A stretch of DNA of 64,000 nt, taken from positions 12,414 to 76,413 of the forward strand of contig CAYYWL010000003.1 of assembly GCA_964475135.1 (NCBI GenBank), written 5' to 3'. The notes beneath the pieces were generated by a model. It was not told where the DNA came from, ran no database searches, and worked only from the letters and a program-made list of their open reading frames with translations. Source of the DNA: TMED14 sp964475135 (lineage in GTDB: Bacteria; Bacteroidota; Bacteroidia; Flavobacteriales; Schleiferiaceae). This document shows, one piece after another, positions 45,096-53,185 of the stretch. Positions within the stretch are counted from its first letter, which is position 1. Each line of letters opens with the position of its first letter. A program made the translations under genes and the position numbers.

Positions 45096-46661
45096 ATGCC
45101 TAGTTCTAGCCACCGCGCCGACTCTCCGGCGCCCATCGCCCTCGTGGTAGGGCTCATCCTCAGTCTCACGCTGCTGCTGTCGTGGTCCGCTGCCGCGCAG
45201 CCCTGCAGCAATCCGGCCTCGCTTCCGGCCATTGAAGCGGCTCCGGCGGTCCGCGCGGACTTTGTTCCGCCCACTGGGTCGCTGCGGTGGTCCAACAAAA
45301 CGGCCACCAACGGAGACCGCATCGTGCACTTCATCCACGGCCTCGGCGGCAATGCCGACAGCTGGAACCTCGTTGCTGCCCGAACCGCAGCCATAGGGAC
45401 ACCTGGCTACCCCGCCCGCGAAGTCGTGTACGCCAACCCACCGACCTACCTGCAGACGGGTTCGACGCTCGATGCCGCAATGGACATTCACGGCTACTTG
45501 ACCGCGACGGGCGGGCCGCTCTCTGCGCTGCATGCGATTGACGTCGAAGACAACTTCATGGTGGCGCATTCCTACGGGGGCGTGCTGTCGCTGCTGCTCG
45601 ACAGCCTGTACGACGACCCACAGACCTTCACTCGGCAATTTGGCGGAATCGTCGCATTCGGCTCCGCCATCAACGGCGCCTACCTCGCTAAAGCGCTGCA
45701 CCCGACGGGCGACAACCTGGCCGTGGCCTTTGTCGAGGAGGCCTGCCGTGCACTGAGCGATCCGCGGCTCGTGGCACCGCAGTTCCCGGCGCTTCGCTGG
45801 ATTCCGGGTCTGGATCCGCTGCTTCGCACAGCCGTGGACAACGCCTGCGGACTCGGGAGTAGCTTCGTGCCTTTTGCTCTGCAAAAATTCAACAGCCCGG
45901 GTATGGTTGAATTGTTTCCGTCGGCTCCGCTGGCAAAGCGGTTGGGCAAGCGCGTTCCGTCGGTGCCGGTTGTAGTCGCCTACGGCGTCGAGGACGAGCC
46001 CGTGTTTTGGCGCACCGCGACGTCGATGTACCGAAGCGATTCCGTGGGGCTGTTGCTGGCCAACGACCCCTTTAGTATGGACGGCGACGGAGACCTCGTA
46101 ACCTTTGCCACCCAGCAGCACGACCGCTACGCCAACCAAAAGGCGCAGGCGCTGCAGCGGGCCGCCAACTACCGCTTGGCGGCGTGGGCCCTCTCGCCGA
46201 CGCTTTTAGGGTCGCTCCTCGCCGAGTGGCAGGCCGTGGTGGCCGAGCGCGAAGCGGCCGCGGCCGACAAAGCTGCCCGCTGGTACCGCGACGCCAACGA
46301 CAGCTACAAGCAGCTGGTCGGAGCCCGCGTCATGCAAGTCAACGCCGAGGGCTACTGGTGCCGCTGCCGCGATGAATACAGTGCCCCCACGTGGTACCCG
46401 GTCAACGACCCCGCCGACTGCTTTGGCGACGGAGACTGCCTGACCTTCCCGATCTACGAGTACCAGTTGGTTGAAAAGCCGAGCGACGGCGTGGTTTTGG
46501 CCGAGTCTGCAGGTATTTTGAACGGAGCCGTTGCCTCCGTGCTCATGCCCAGCACCAACCACCAGCAGATGCGCAACTCTTCGGTAACCAAATCCGTCCT
46601 CAACCGCGTCATGAACGGTCAGATTCCGGGCGGAGCCTTCTTTGCAACCCCCACCCGATGA
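45096..46661 (+). CDS. Exported lipase/esterase-like alpha/beta-hydrolase
   Basis: 521 residues with an N-terminal hydrophobic signal ending SWSAAAQ (about residue 35). The hydrolase core has IVHFIHGLGGNADSWN (oxyanion strand) and the nucleophile elbow VAHSYGGVLSLLL, similar to PGAP1-like or triacylglycerol lipase families. The C-terminal third is Cys-containing (YWCRCRDEYS, DCFGDGDCLTF) and unassigned. No clear T9SS domain. It follows the 44241 gene by 12 bp and overlaps the next gene by ATGA, so the three form an operon. Confidence 0.75.
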   Translation: MPSSSHRADSPAPIALVVGLILSLTLLLSWSAAAQPCSNPASLPAIEAAPAVRADFVPPTGSLRWSNKTATNGDRIVHFIHGLGGNADSWNLVAARTAAIGTPGYPAREVVYANPPTYLQTGSTLDAAMDIHGYLTATGGPLSALHAIDVEDNFMVAHSYGGVLSLLLDSLYDDPQTFTRQFGGIVAFGSAINGAYLAKALHPTGDNLAVAFVEEACRALSDPRLVAPQFPALRWIPGLDPLLRTAVDNACGLGSSFVPFALQKFNSPGMVELFPSAPLAKRLGKRVPSVPVVVAYGVEDEPVFWRTATSMYRSDSVGLLLANDPFSMDGDGDLVTFATQQHDRYANQKAQALQRAANYRLAAWALSPTLLGSLLAEWQAVVAEREAAAADKAARWYRDANDSYKQLVGARVMQVNAEGYWCRCRDEYSAPTWYPVNDPADCFGDGDCLTFPIYEYQLVEKPSDGVVLAESAGILNGAVASVLMPSTNHQQMRNSSVTKSVLNRVMNGQIPGGAFFATPTR

Positions 46662-47794
46662 GTGGCGGAACCTCTGCCGGGCGGGCGCGCCTCAAGCGCG
46701 CGTCCGCCTTGGCGTGGGGCCTCTGCGGCCTCGCCGCAGCGGTCTTGGCAATCTGGGGCTGCAGACCCGCTGAACTCCCCACCCCCTCGGCACCTGGAAT
46801 CATTTGGTCGCGTCCCCTCGAGGGGCCCAGCTTTGGCCCTTATGCGTTGGGCCAAGGCACATCTGAAGGAGCCCTTTGGAGCGACGGCGACAGCCTCCGC
46901 TGGCTGCGCGCAACCGACGGCCACCCCCTGCAGTCCTGGCTATGGCCCCCGGGCTTTCGCGACCTGTCGTGGGGCCAAGAAAACGTCGTTGCCCAGCCGG
47001 ATGCCGTTGTGCTCTTCGGGGCGCAAAGCCTTGCCCTGATAAAGCCGGGGCAGCCGCTGCACCTCATTCCCTACCCTTTGGGCGGAGCCAGTTTTCGCTC
47101 CGGCCACCGCGATCCCGAGGGCGGTATCCTTTTGAGTTGGCGCCGCGATTCCGCAGGCCTTGACCCCGAAGCCAACCAAATCCTTCGGTGGTTTCACGGC
47201 CAATGGACCGTCCTTGCCACAGCGCCCGGACGCAAAGGCCTCTTTGACGCGCCCCGCAGCTGGAAGCGCGGCTGGCTCGCCGTCCTTCGGTGCGGAACCC
47301 ACTGCGAACTCTGGTGGTCCGACCGAGGCCAAATCCGCCACCAACGCCTTGTGGGCGGCGACGGAACCGGCCACCCGCCCGCCGTGGCGGGCGGAACAGC
47401 CTTCATTGCCAGCCAAGACAGCGCTGTCGCGTTCGACCTCAGCAAGGGCCAACGGCTGTGGGCCCGACAGCTTCCGGGCGGCTTTGACTTTGGTGTCCAC
47501 GGCCTCAACCCGAGCACCCAAACTTGGGACCTTTTGAGCAGCCGCGGCTGGTGGGTTCGACTCAATCCCGCTACCGGAACCGCAGGCGACCAAGGCCAAA
47601 TTGAGCCCCTTTGGCTGGACAGATGGCAGGGCCCACCCTGGACATTTACCAAAAACAACACCCTGTATTTGTGGAATTTTGGCAAACCTATGCCTTCGGT
47701 TTTGCCCGCCGAGGCGAGCGGGCTCAACAGCATACCTGTCCAAACCAGTATACTCATTCACTTGTGGAACACGGCCTCAGCCATTCAGCCATAA
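46658..47794 (+). CDS. Lipoprotein of unknown function, possibly propeller-like
   Basis: 378 residues. A hydrophobic stretch ALAWGLCGLAAAVLAIWGC ends in a lipobox-like Cys. The body is rich in Trp and beta-strands with repeated patterns (GALWSDGDSLRWLRATDG, QNEVV-like, RLWARQLPGGFDFGVHG) suggesting blades of a PQQ-type propeller. I cannot assign a function. Translationally coupled to the lipase-like gene (ATGA overlap). Third gene of the operon beginning at 44241. Confidence 0.6.
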   Translation: MSGGTSAGRARLKRASALAWGLCGLAAAVLAIWGCRPAELPTPSAPGIIWSRPLEGPSFGPYALGQGTSEGALWSDGDSLRWLRATDGHPLQSWLWPPGFRDLSWGQENVVAQPDAVVLFGAQSLALIKPGQPLHLIPYPLGGASFRSGHRDPEGGILLSWRRDSAGLDPEANQILRWFHGQWTVLATAPGRKGLFDAPRSWKRGWLAVLRCGTHCELWWSDRGQIRHQRLVGGDGTGHPPAVAGGTAFIASQDSAVAFDLSKGQRLWARQLPGGFDFGVHGLNPSTQTWDLLSSRGWWVRLNPATGTAGDQGQIEPLWLDRWQGPPWTFTKNNTLYLWNFGKPMPSVLPAEASGLNSIPVQTSILIHLWNTASAIQP

Positions 47795-47815
47795 AAAAAG
47801 GGGGCACCCGCCCCC
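47793..47815 (-). terminator. Terminator of the PadR/PspC operon
   Basis: GGGGG/CCCCC hairpin with a 6-nt loop and, on the minus strand, seven Ts (47793-47799). It overlaps the 3' end of the convergent gene. Confidence 0.75.
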
Positions 47816-47837
47816 CTGATTCGCAAAATGCGTCGAT

Positions 47838-49376
47838 CTACTTGAACTCTGCCAAACCCTGCTCGGTCATGAGCCAGGTTTTGCCGCCCATGTGTCCGTC
47901 CCAAATGTCTTCGGTATTGGCCACATCGTCGAGGTACGGAACCGTCGTCGCGTCTAAAAACACACTGTGGCCCACGGGGAGGTAGAGTACTAGCTCTACG
48001 GATTGGCCCCGAAAGCGGTCTGGCTTTGGGTAGTGAAGCAAGTCGCCAATTAAAATGCGACCGGTACTGTCACTCCGCACCTCGTAGGCGACCGCTGCGG
48101 CGCGCTCGCGAGCCGAACGGCGCGATCCCCCTTGGGCTTCGGCCGTCCATTCCAAGCTCGGAGTGTCGCGAAAGGTCGGACGCACATCCACGTCAATTCC
48201 GTCAAAGTAAACCTCTGAATCTGTGAGAATCCACGAGCTTTCGTCCGTATCGTCGTCGCTGAAGTGAAGCTTGGTTCCGCCCTCGACTGGAGTTGTAGCC
48301 ATCACCATGGTCCACTGCTTCACCCCTTGCGGAAGGGCCTCCACGTGCACGACGGTCGCCTCCTCGCGAAATTCCGAACCGAAGCGCGCACCCAGAACGC
48401 CCATTAGTGCGATTCCGACAATGGACAGCATCAGCGCAGTGCCCATAATCGCACGGTGCACCGGTCCCTTTTGGCGGAACAGCAAGCGAAGCGCCAGCAG
48501 CACCAACGCCACCAGCGGCCCTATAAGCACTAGTGCGGTTGCCGTCCAGAAGTACACGAGTCCAAAACCTGCGGGCAAAAAGATTCCCATAAGCTCTGAT
48601 ACGGACAGGTGCGCTCCGTCAATGGTGATTCCGTTACCAAAAACAGCAGCGAGAATGGTTGATCCGAAGAAGAACGCGATGACTAAAAACAGTCCGCCCA
48701 AAAAGCGACCAAAGCCCACCAAAATGCTGGTGATCACGTCGCCAAGGCCTTGGGCTGCCCGCCGCACCTTGCGGTGGTTCTCCTTGTCTTTGAGGCGCGA
48801 CTCAACGTTCTTAAACTCCTCTTCGACCGTCTGGCGGATGTTGTCAAACGTCGCCGGCTTGCCCTTCATGGCCAAGCGCTCTGCAGGCGTAACCGCCTTG
48901 GGCGTCGCCGCCCAGAGGATGAAATACAGCAGCACTCCGAAGCCCGTAAAGAGGCCGAAGAGCACAAACAGAATGCGCACAATCACGACATCAATGTCGA
49001 AGTAGCTCGCAAAGCCCGAACAGACGCCCCCGATCATTTGCTCTTCGGGGTCGCGGTACAGGCGACGGCGTGACCGCTCTTCGGCCATGATTGGCTCAGG
49101 TTCTTCAGCAGAATCTCCCGCAAAGTCCTTGGGCTGCCCCAAAGTGTTCATCGCTGCCTGCACGTCGTCAGTGCTGACCACTTGGCGGGCACCTGCTAAG
49201 CGTTGCATGAAGATTTCGGCAATGCGCGCCTCAATGTCGGCGAGCACCTCTTCGCGACCCTCAGTCGCAGCTAAATGGCGGCGAAGCGCTTCGAGGTAGG
49301 CCGATAGTGCGGCGTAGGCATCCTCGTCCAAATGGAAGAGCATTCCGCCAAGGTTGATGTCAATGGTCTTTTTCAT
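47838..49376 (-). CDS. PspC-domain membrane protein
   Basis: 512 residues from MKKTIDINLGGMLFHLDEDA. An N-terminal cytoplasmic helical part (1-105) is followed by the PspC domain (about 110-170: RLYRDPEEQMIGGVCSGFAS, ILFVLFGLFTGFGVLLYFIL), three further helices (about 220-330) and a C-terminal extracytoplasmic beta-rich domain with WILTDSEVYFDGIDVDVRP. The start at 49376 is preferred over 49418 because it overlaps the padR stop (ATGA). This PadR-PspC pairing is common in Bacteroidota and is thought to serve envelope-stress control. Confidence 0.85.
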   Translation of the reverse strand: MKKTIDINLGGMLFHLDEDAYAALSAYLEALRRHLAATEGREEVLADIEARIAEIFMQRLAGARQVVSTDDVQAAMNTLGQPKDFAGDSAEEPEPIMAEERSRRRLYRDPEEQMIGGVCSGFASYFDIDVVIVRILFVLFGLFTGFGVLLYFILWAATPKAVTPAERLAMKGKPATFDNIRQTVEEEFKNVESRLKDKENHRKVRRAAQGLGDVITSILVGFGRFLGGLFLVIAFFFGSTILAAVFGNGITIDGAHLSVSELMGIFLPAGFGLVYFWTATALVLIGPLVALVLLALRLLFRQKGPVHRAIMGTALMLSIVGIALMGVLGARFGSEFREEATVVHVEALPQGVKQWTMVMATTPVEGGTKLHFSDDDTDESSWILTDSEVYFDGIDVDVRPTFRDTPSLEWTAEAQGGSRRSARERAAAVAYEVRSDSTGRILIGDLLHYPKPDRFRGQSVELVLYLPVGHSVFLDATTVPYLDDVANTEDIWDGHMGGKTWLMTEQGLAEFK

Positions 49377-49699
49377 GAGTTCTTGAGGGAGTTTACAGCG
49401 TCGATAAATGCGGTCCATTCTGAATTCAAGGCTTCAAGCAGAATTCGGCCCGTCTCGGTGAGTTGGTAGTACTTGCGTGGGGGGCCCGACTTGGACTCCT
49501 CCCAACGGTAGTCTAGCCAGCCCGCGTTCTTCATTCGGGTGAGTAGCGGATACAGCGTACCCTCCACCACGAGCAAGTCGGCCTGCTTCAAGGCCTCTGA
49601 GATGTCCGAGGCGTAGGCCTCTCCGCGTCCCAAAACCCGAAGCACGCAGAGCTCGAGGACCCCTTTGCGCATTTGCGCCCGTGCGTTTTCAGTATTCAT
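49373..49699 (-). CDS. PadR family transcriptional regulator
   Basis: 108 residues with the PadR winged helix: MRKGVLELCVLRVLGRGEAY, EGTLYPLLTRMKNAGWL and GPPRKYYQLTETG. A short dimerisation helix follows. First gene of the padR-pspC unit, likely autoregulated through the palindrome at 49727-49745, just upstream of its TATCTTTG -7 element. Confidence 0.92.
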   Translation of the reverse strand: MNTENARAQMRKGVLELCVLRVLGRGEAYASDISEALKQADLLVVEGTLYPLLTRMKNAGWLDYRWEESKSGPPRKYYQLTETGRILLEALNSEWTAFIDAVNSLKNS

Positions 49700-49704
49700 T
49701 AATG

Positions 49705-49745
49705 CAAAGATATAAATAAAGCTTGGTACTTTGTTTCACATAGTA
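49705..49745 (-). promoter_or_regulatory. padR promoter with candidate PadR operator
   Basis: A perfect TATCTTTG -7 element (49705-49712) lies 5 nt before the ATG. Upstream, TACT, 11 nt, AGTA (49727-49745) is a dyad like those bound by PadR repressors, placed over the expected -33 region. Confidence 0.5.
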
Positions 49746-49825
49746 CTAAAAGTGTGCCAAAGCGAAGTTCAGCTCCCCGCGAACCTTATATTCTCTCAAA
49801 TGTTACGTAGCTAGAAACTTCGACT

Positions 49826-51259
49826 ATGCGCTCACTACTTTTGATTATTTGCCTCACTCTTGCGGGTTGGGCCTCAGCCCAAACCAACGTACAAGGCGGC
49901 ATTTACGCCAACACCACCTGGACGCTTGCTAACTCCCCGTACGTCATGACGGGCTCCATCGTCGTCTTCCCCGGCAAAACCCTGACCATTCAGCCTGGCG
50001 TAGTGGTCAAGGTTCAAAATCCGGGTCCCGGAAGCCTTTACTACTTAGAAATCCGCGGTTCGCTCGTTGCTCAAGGCACCAAAGCCCAACCCATTGTATT
50101 CCAAAGTGCGGTGCCAAACGACACGAACAAATACGCTTGGTCGGGGATCATGATCAAAGGCAGTCAGGGCGGATCCGCCAGCCTGAACGCCGTACACCTA
50201 AAAAACGCGTACCACGCCCTCGACAACGACCAAGTCGACAGCACCCGCCAAGCGTGGAAGTACATGCGCTTCGAGCACAACTACTACGCGCTCATGTACC
50301 CAGGAAGCATGGACATCGACTCTTCCGTGTTCCGCGAAAACAACATCGGGCTGTACTTAACCGCGCCCATGATGACCGACACCAACCTGATTTCTCATTG
50401 CCGATTTAGCCAGAACAACGTCAGTTCCCAATCATACATTGCGCCTTCGATCTTTTTGACCTGCGCCTTCGACAGCAACAACTACGGTTTCTTTGCAGGC
50501 AATCCATTTATTATGAATTACTTAGAGTTTAACGACTGCTCCTTCAATGCGAACTACCGTGCCATGGATTCTCCGGGGGGCGTTTGGGTTCGCAACAGCA
50601 GCTTCACCAACAACGGTCGCGGAATTCATCAGGCAAATTCCAGCGTGATTGAAAACTGTAGCTTCACCGGAAACGAATGGGCCGCCGAGATTTACAATCA
50701 GTCTTACTTTACCAACAACCTGGTTGAAAACAACGACAACGGTCTGACGGTGGCCCGTGTATCGGCATGGGGCAATCCCGCTAGCGTTCCCGTGGTTGAA
50801 GACAACCGCTTGTGCGACAACAACTTTTACAACGTGCTGAACGGCAGCGACTTCAACCTTGAGCTTGAAAAAAATTGCTTCTGCCTTTCAGATTCCGCCG
50901 CCATTGAAGCCAAGATTTACGACGGCTACGACGACATCACGCGCGGACTACTCAACTTCGCCGTCTACGACACAAGCTGTGTCACTCAGCTATACCGGGT
51001 ACTTAAGGTGAACATATTGAGTGGCTCTGAAGATGCGCAACTCGCCCTCGTGGCTTACCCCAACCCTGTCACTGACGTCCTCGTGATCGAGGGCCTGAAT
51101 TCAGGCGACTGGGTGCAGGTTCGATCCGCCGTAGGACAACTTATCTCCGAAACCGAGTCAGAGTTTGGCGAGATACGCCTCGACGCATCGGCTTGGCCAC
51201 GCGGACTATACCTGATTCAGGTCGGGGGCCGCTCGACGCTTAAGGTCCTTAAGCCGTAG
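49826..51259 (+). CDS. Secreted right-handed beta-helix protein with T9SS sorting domain
   Basis: 477 residues: signal peptide (MRSLLLIICLTLAGWASAQ), a parallel beta-helix (about 25-370) with repeating Asn-rich turns (SSVFRENNIGLYLTA, DSNNYGFFAGNPF, NSSFTNNGRGIHQANSS) and a por sorting domain (about 400-477: LVAYPNPVTDVLVIEGL ... RGLYLIQVGG). Such helices often bind or cleave polysaccharide. No catalytic residues can be assigned. Its stop is 17 bp before the next gene. Confidence 0.85.
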   Translation: MRSLLLIICLTLAGWASAQTNVQGGIYANTTWTLANSPYVMTGSIVVFPGKTLTIQPGVVVKVQNPGPGSLYYLEIRGSLVAQGTKAQPIVFQSAVPNDTNKYAWSGIMIKGSQGGSASLNAVHLKNAYHALDNDQVDSTRQAWKYMRFEHNYYALMYPGSMDIDSSVFRENNIGLYLTAPMMTDTNLISHCRFSQNNVSSQSYIAPSIFLTCAFDSNNYGFFAGNPFIMNYLEFNDCSFNANYRAMDSPGGVWVRNSSFTNNGRGIHQANSSVIENCSFTGNEWAAEIYNQSYFTNNLVENNDNGLTVARVSAWGNPASVPVVEDNRLCDNNFYNVLNGSDFNLELEKNCFCLSDSAAIEAKIYDGYDDITRGLLNFAVYDTSCVTQLYRVLKVNILSGSEDAQLALVAYPNPVTDVLVIEGLNSGDWVQVRSAVGQLISETESEFGEIRLDASAWPRGLYLIQVGGRSTLKVLKP

Positions 51260-51276
51260 CAGAGTATATTCGGGTC

Positions 51277-51795
51277 ATGGTATTCAACTTCCACCGCTGG
51301 CTCGAAGAGCACCGCCACGAACTTAAGCCGCCCGTCGGCAACAAAAACCTCACGCCCGACTCTGAGGACTACATCGTCATGGTCGTCGCAGGTCCAAACG
51401 CCCGCAAGGACTACCACTACAACGAAACCGAAGAAGTCTTCTACCAACTTGAAGGCCGCATCACGGTGCGCACTCAAGAGAACGGCCGCCCCGTCGACCA
51501 CGTACTCGAAGCCGGCGACATGTTTGTCTGCCCCGCCAAAACTCCGCACTCGCCCATGCGCGAAGCCGGTAGCATCGGCCTCGTCATCGAGCGCAAGCGC
51601 GCCGGCAAAGGCTTCACCGACGGCCTACTCTGGTTCTGCGAATCCTGCAACAACCCCCTGCACGCCGCCTACTTCGAGCTGCACAACATCGAAAAGGACT
51701 TCCTTCCCCACTTCAAAGAATTTTACAGTAGCGAAACCAAGCGCACCTGCACCAGCTGCGGCCACGTCATGGAGACGGATCCGCGGTTTACCTAG
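51277..51795 (+). CDS. nbaC: 3-hydroxyanthranilate 3,4-dioxygenase
   Basis: 172-residue cupin. It opens the ring of 3-hydroxyanthranilate to 2-amino-3-carboxymuconate semialdehyde. The iron ligands are His47 (in DYHYNETEE), Glu53 and His91 (in TPHSPM). The C-terminal rubredoxin-like iron site has all four cysteines (C121, C124, C158, C161: CESC and CTSC). Complete. The product is the substrate of the convergent ACMSD gene at 51950. The stop codon sits at the edge of a modular inverted repeat. Confidence 0.95.
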   Translation: MVFNFHRWLEEHRHELKPPVGNKNLTPDSEDYIVMVVAGPNARKDYHYNETEEVFYQLEGRITVRTQENGRPVDHVLEAGDMFVCPAKTPHSPMREAGSIGLVIERKRAGKGFTDGLLWFCESCNNPLHAAYFELHNIEKDFLPHFKEFYSSETKRTCTSCGHVMETDPRFT

Positions 51796-51972
51796 CTTTT
51801 AGCTGAGATTAGCTCGTTTGTAAAATTGGCGCTCAGAATTCGGCCCCCTCATTGATAGCTCTTTGCGGGCCCAGTTGGCGGCTGCACGCTCGAGCTAACC
51901 TTGCTAACGAGCTAACGAGCTAACCTCGCCAAGAACCAACGAGCCAATCTCAGCCAACCTTGCCAACCTTGC
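51793..51972. repeat. Gene-less inverted-repeat element between nbaC and ACMSD
   Basis: The arm 51799-51818 is the inverse of 51938-51957 (18 of 20 positions). The right side holds about ten modules (CTAACCTTG, CTAACGAG, CTAACCTCG, CCAATCTCAG and others). The interior of about 80 bp has no gene. It overlaps the stop codons of both flanking genes, and the last residues of ACMSD (GKVGKVG) are repeat-encoded. Confidence 0.65.
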
Positions 51973-53124
51973 CGTAAAGCCACGCCTCCGCATTCTGCCG
52001 CAGCACCTTGGCCTTGACAGCGTCCGACCAGGGCATGCTCCGCACCAAATCGCCCGGAACCGCTTCGCCCAAGGGGTACGGGTAGTCGGACCCCACCGCA
52101 ATTTTGTCTTCGCCGACTAGGCGCAATAAGTTGGCCAAGTCGTGTGGGTCGTGAACGAGGCTGTCGACCCAAAACTTGCCGAGGTATTCGGTAGGCGGAA
52201 CCGCGTTGTCCACGGCCACCAAGTCGGGCCGAACGTCAAATCCGTGCTGGATGCGGCCAAGGGTGGCGGGAAACGATCCGCCGCCGTGGGCAATGGCCAC
52301 CCGCAGCGAGGGGAGCCGCTCGAACACCCCGCCAAAAATGAGTGAGCACAGCGCGCGGCTCGACTCGGCAGGCATTCCGACGAGCCACGGAAGCCAATAG
52401 CGCTTCATGTCGTCACTACCCATCATGTCCCAGGGGTGCACAAAAAGAGCGAGGCCGCGGCGAGCCATCTCCTCAAAAATGGGAAAAAACGCCGGGTCGT
52501 CGAGGTTGCGCTGGTTGATGTTGGAACCGATTTGAACTCCGCGCAGCCCTAGGCGCTCAAAGCGGTCGAGTTCGCGCAGGGCGAGGTCGGTGTCTTGCAT
52601 GGGCAAAGTTCCGAGGCCCTCAAAACGAGTAGGGTTGCCAGCCACAATCTCGGCGAGGTGGTCGTTCAAGAATTTAGCCACCGCAGCACCATCTCGCGGC
52701 GGAGTCCAGTAGCTGAACATGACCGGGACGGTCGACAGCANNNNNNNNNNNNNNNNNNNNNNNNNNNNNNNNNNNNNNNNNNNNNNNNNNNNNNNNNNNN
52801 NNNNNNNNNNNNNNNNNNNNNNNNNNNNNNNNNNNNNNNNGCACCATCTCGCGGCGGAGTCCAGTAGCTGAACATGACCGGGACGGTCGACAGCACCTGC
52901 ACGCCCACCCCGTGGCGGTCGCAGTCGTGAATTCGCGCGGACGGATCCCAGTTGTTGGCCTCGATTTCGCGAAAGAGCACGTCGTCCTTCATCATGCGCG
53001 CGCAGCCCGGGCAGTGGTGCTCGAGGCGAATGAATCCGCCGTAGCCAAAACGCTCTGCAAAATGAGGTATGTGCTCAGGAATCAGGTGGGTATGAATGTC
53101 AATGGGCGCGGGAAGCGAATTCAT
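51950..53124 (-). CDS. Aminocarboxymuconate-semialdehyde decarboxylase (ACMSD), interrupted only by an assembly gap
   Basis: Amidohydrolase-fold zinc decarboxylase that removes CO2 from 2-amino-3-carboxymuconate semialdehyde, diverting the kynurenine route from quinolinate/NAD toward catabolism. N-terminal part 52841-53124 (MNSLPAPIDIHTHLIP, the HxH metal site); C-terminal part 51950-52740 (ALFVHPWDMMG, AIAHGGGSFP, VGSDYPYPLGE). The parts are separated by 100 Ns and an exact 55-bp duplication. Deleting 155 nt (Ns plus one copy) joins them in one frame, giving 339 residues, normal for the family. The start at 53124 fits conserved ACMSD N-termini. The C-terminal residues come from the repeat. 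Confidence 0.88.
52686..52895. other. Scaffold gap: 100 N flanked by identical 55-bp sequences
   Basis: Bases 52686-52740 equal 52841-52895 exactly, with 52741-52840 all N. Two contigs that overlap by 55 bp were joined with a default gap. The duplication and frame break are artefacts. Confidence 0.95.
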
Positions 53125-53169
53125 GCGAAGGATTGCGTCAAGGGTGTCCTGCGAAGATAGGGAGCGCCC

Positions 53170-53177
53170 TAACTTTG
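53170..53177 (+). promoter_or_regulatory. -7 element of purF (TAACTTTG)
   Basis: Exact TAnnTTTG, 8 nt before the ATG at 53186, and it decides the start. Confidence 0.55.
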
Positions 53178-53185
53178 CACCCGCT

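Noticed and set aside
44961..46139. 392-residue minus-strand ORF
   Set aside because: Antisense to the lipase-like gene with its HGLGG and AHSYGG motifs. No domain of its own.
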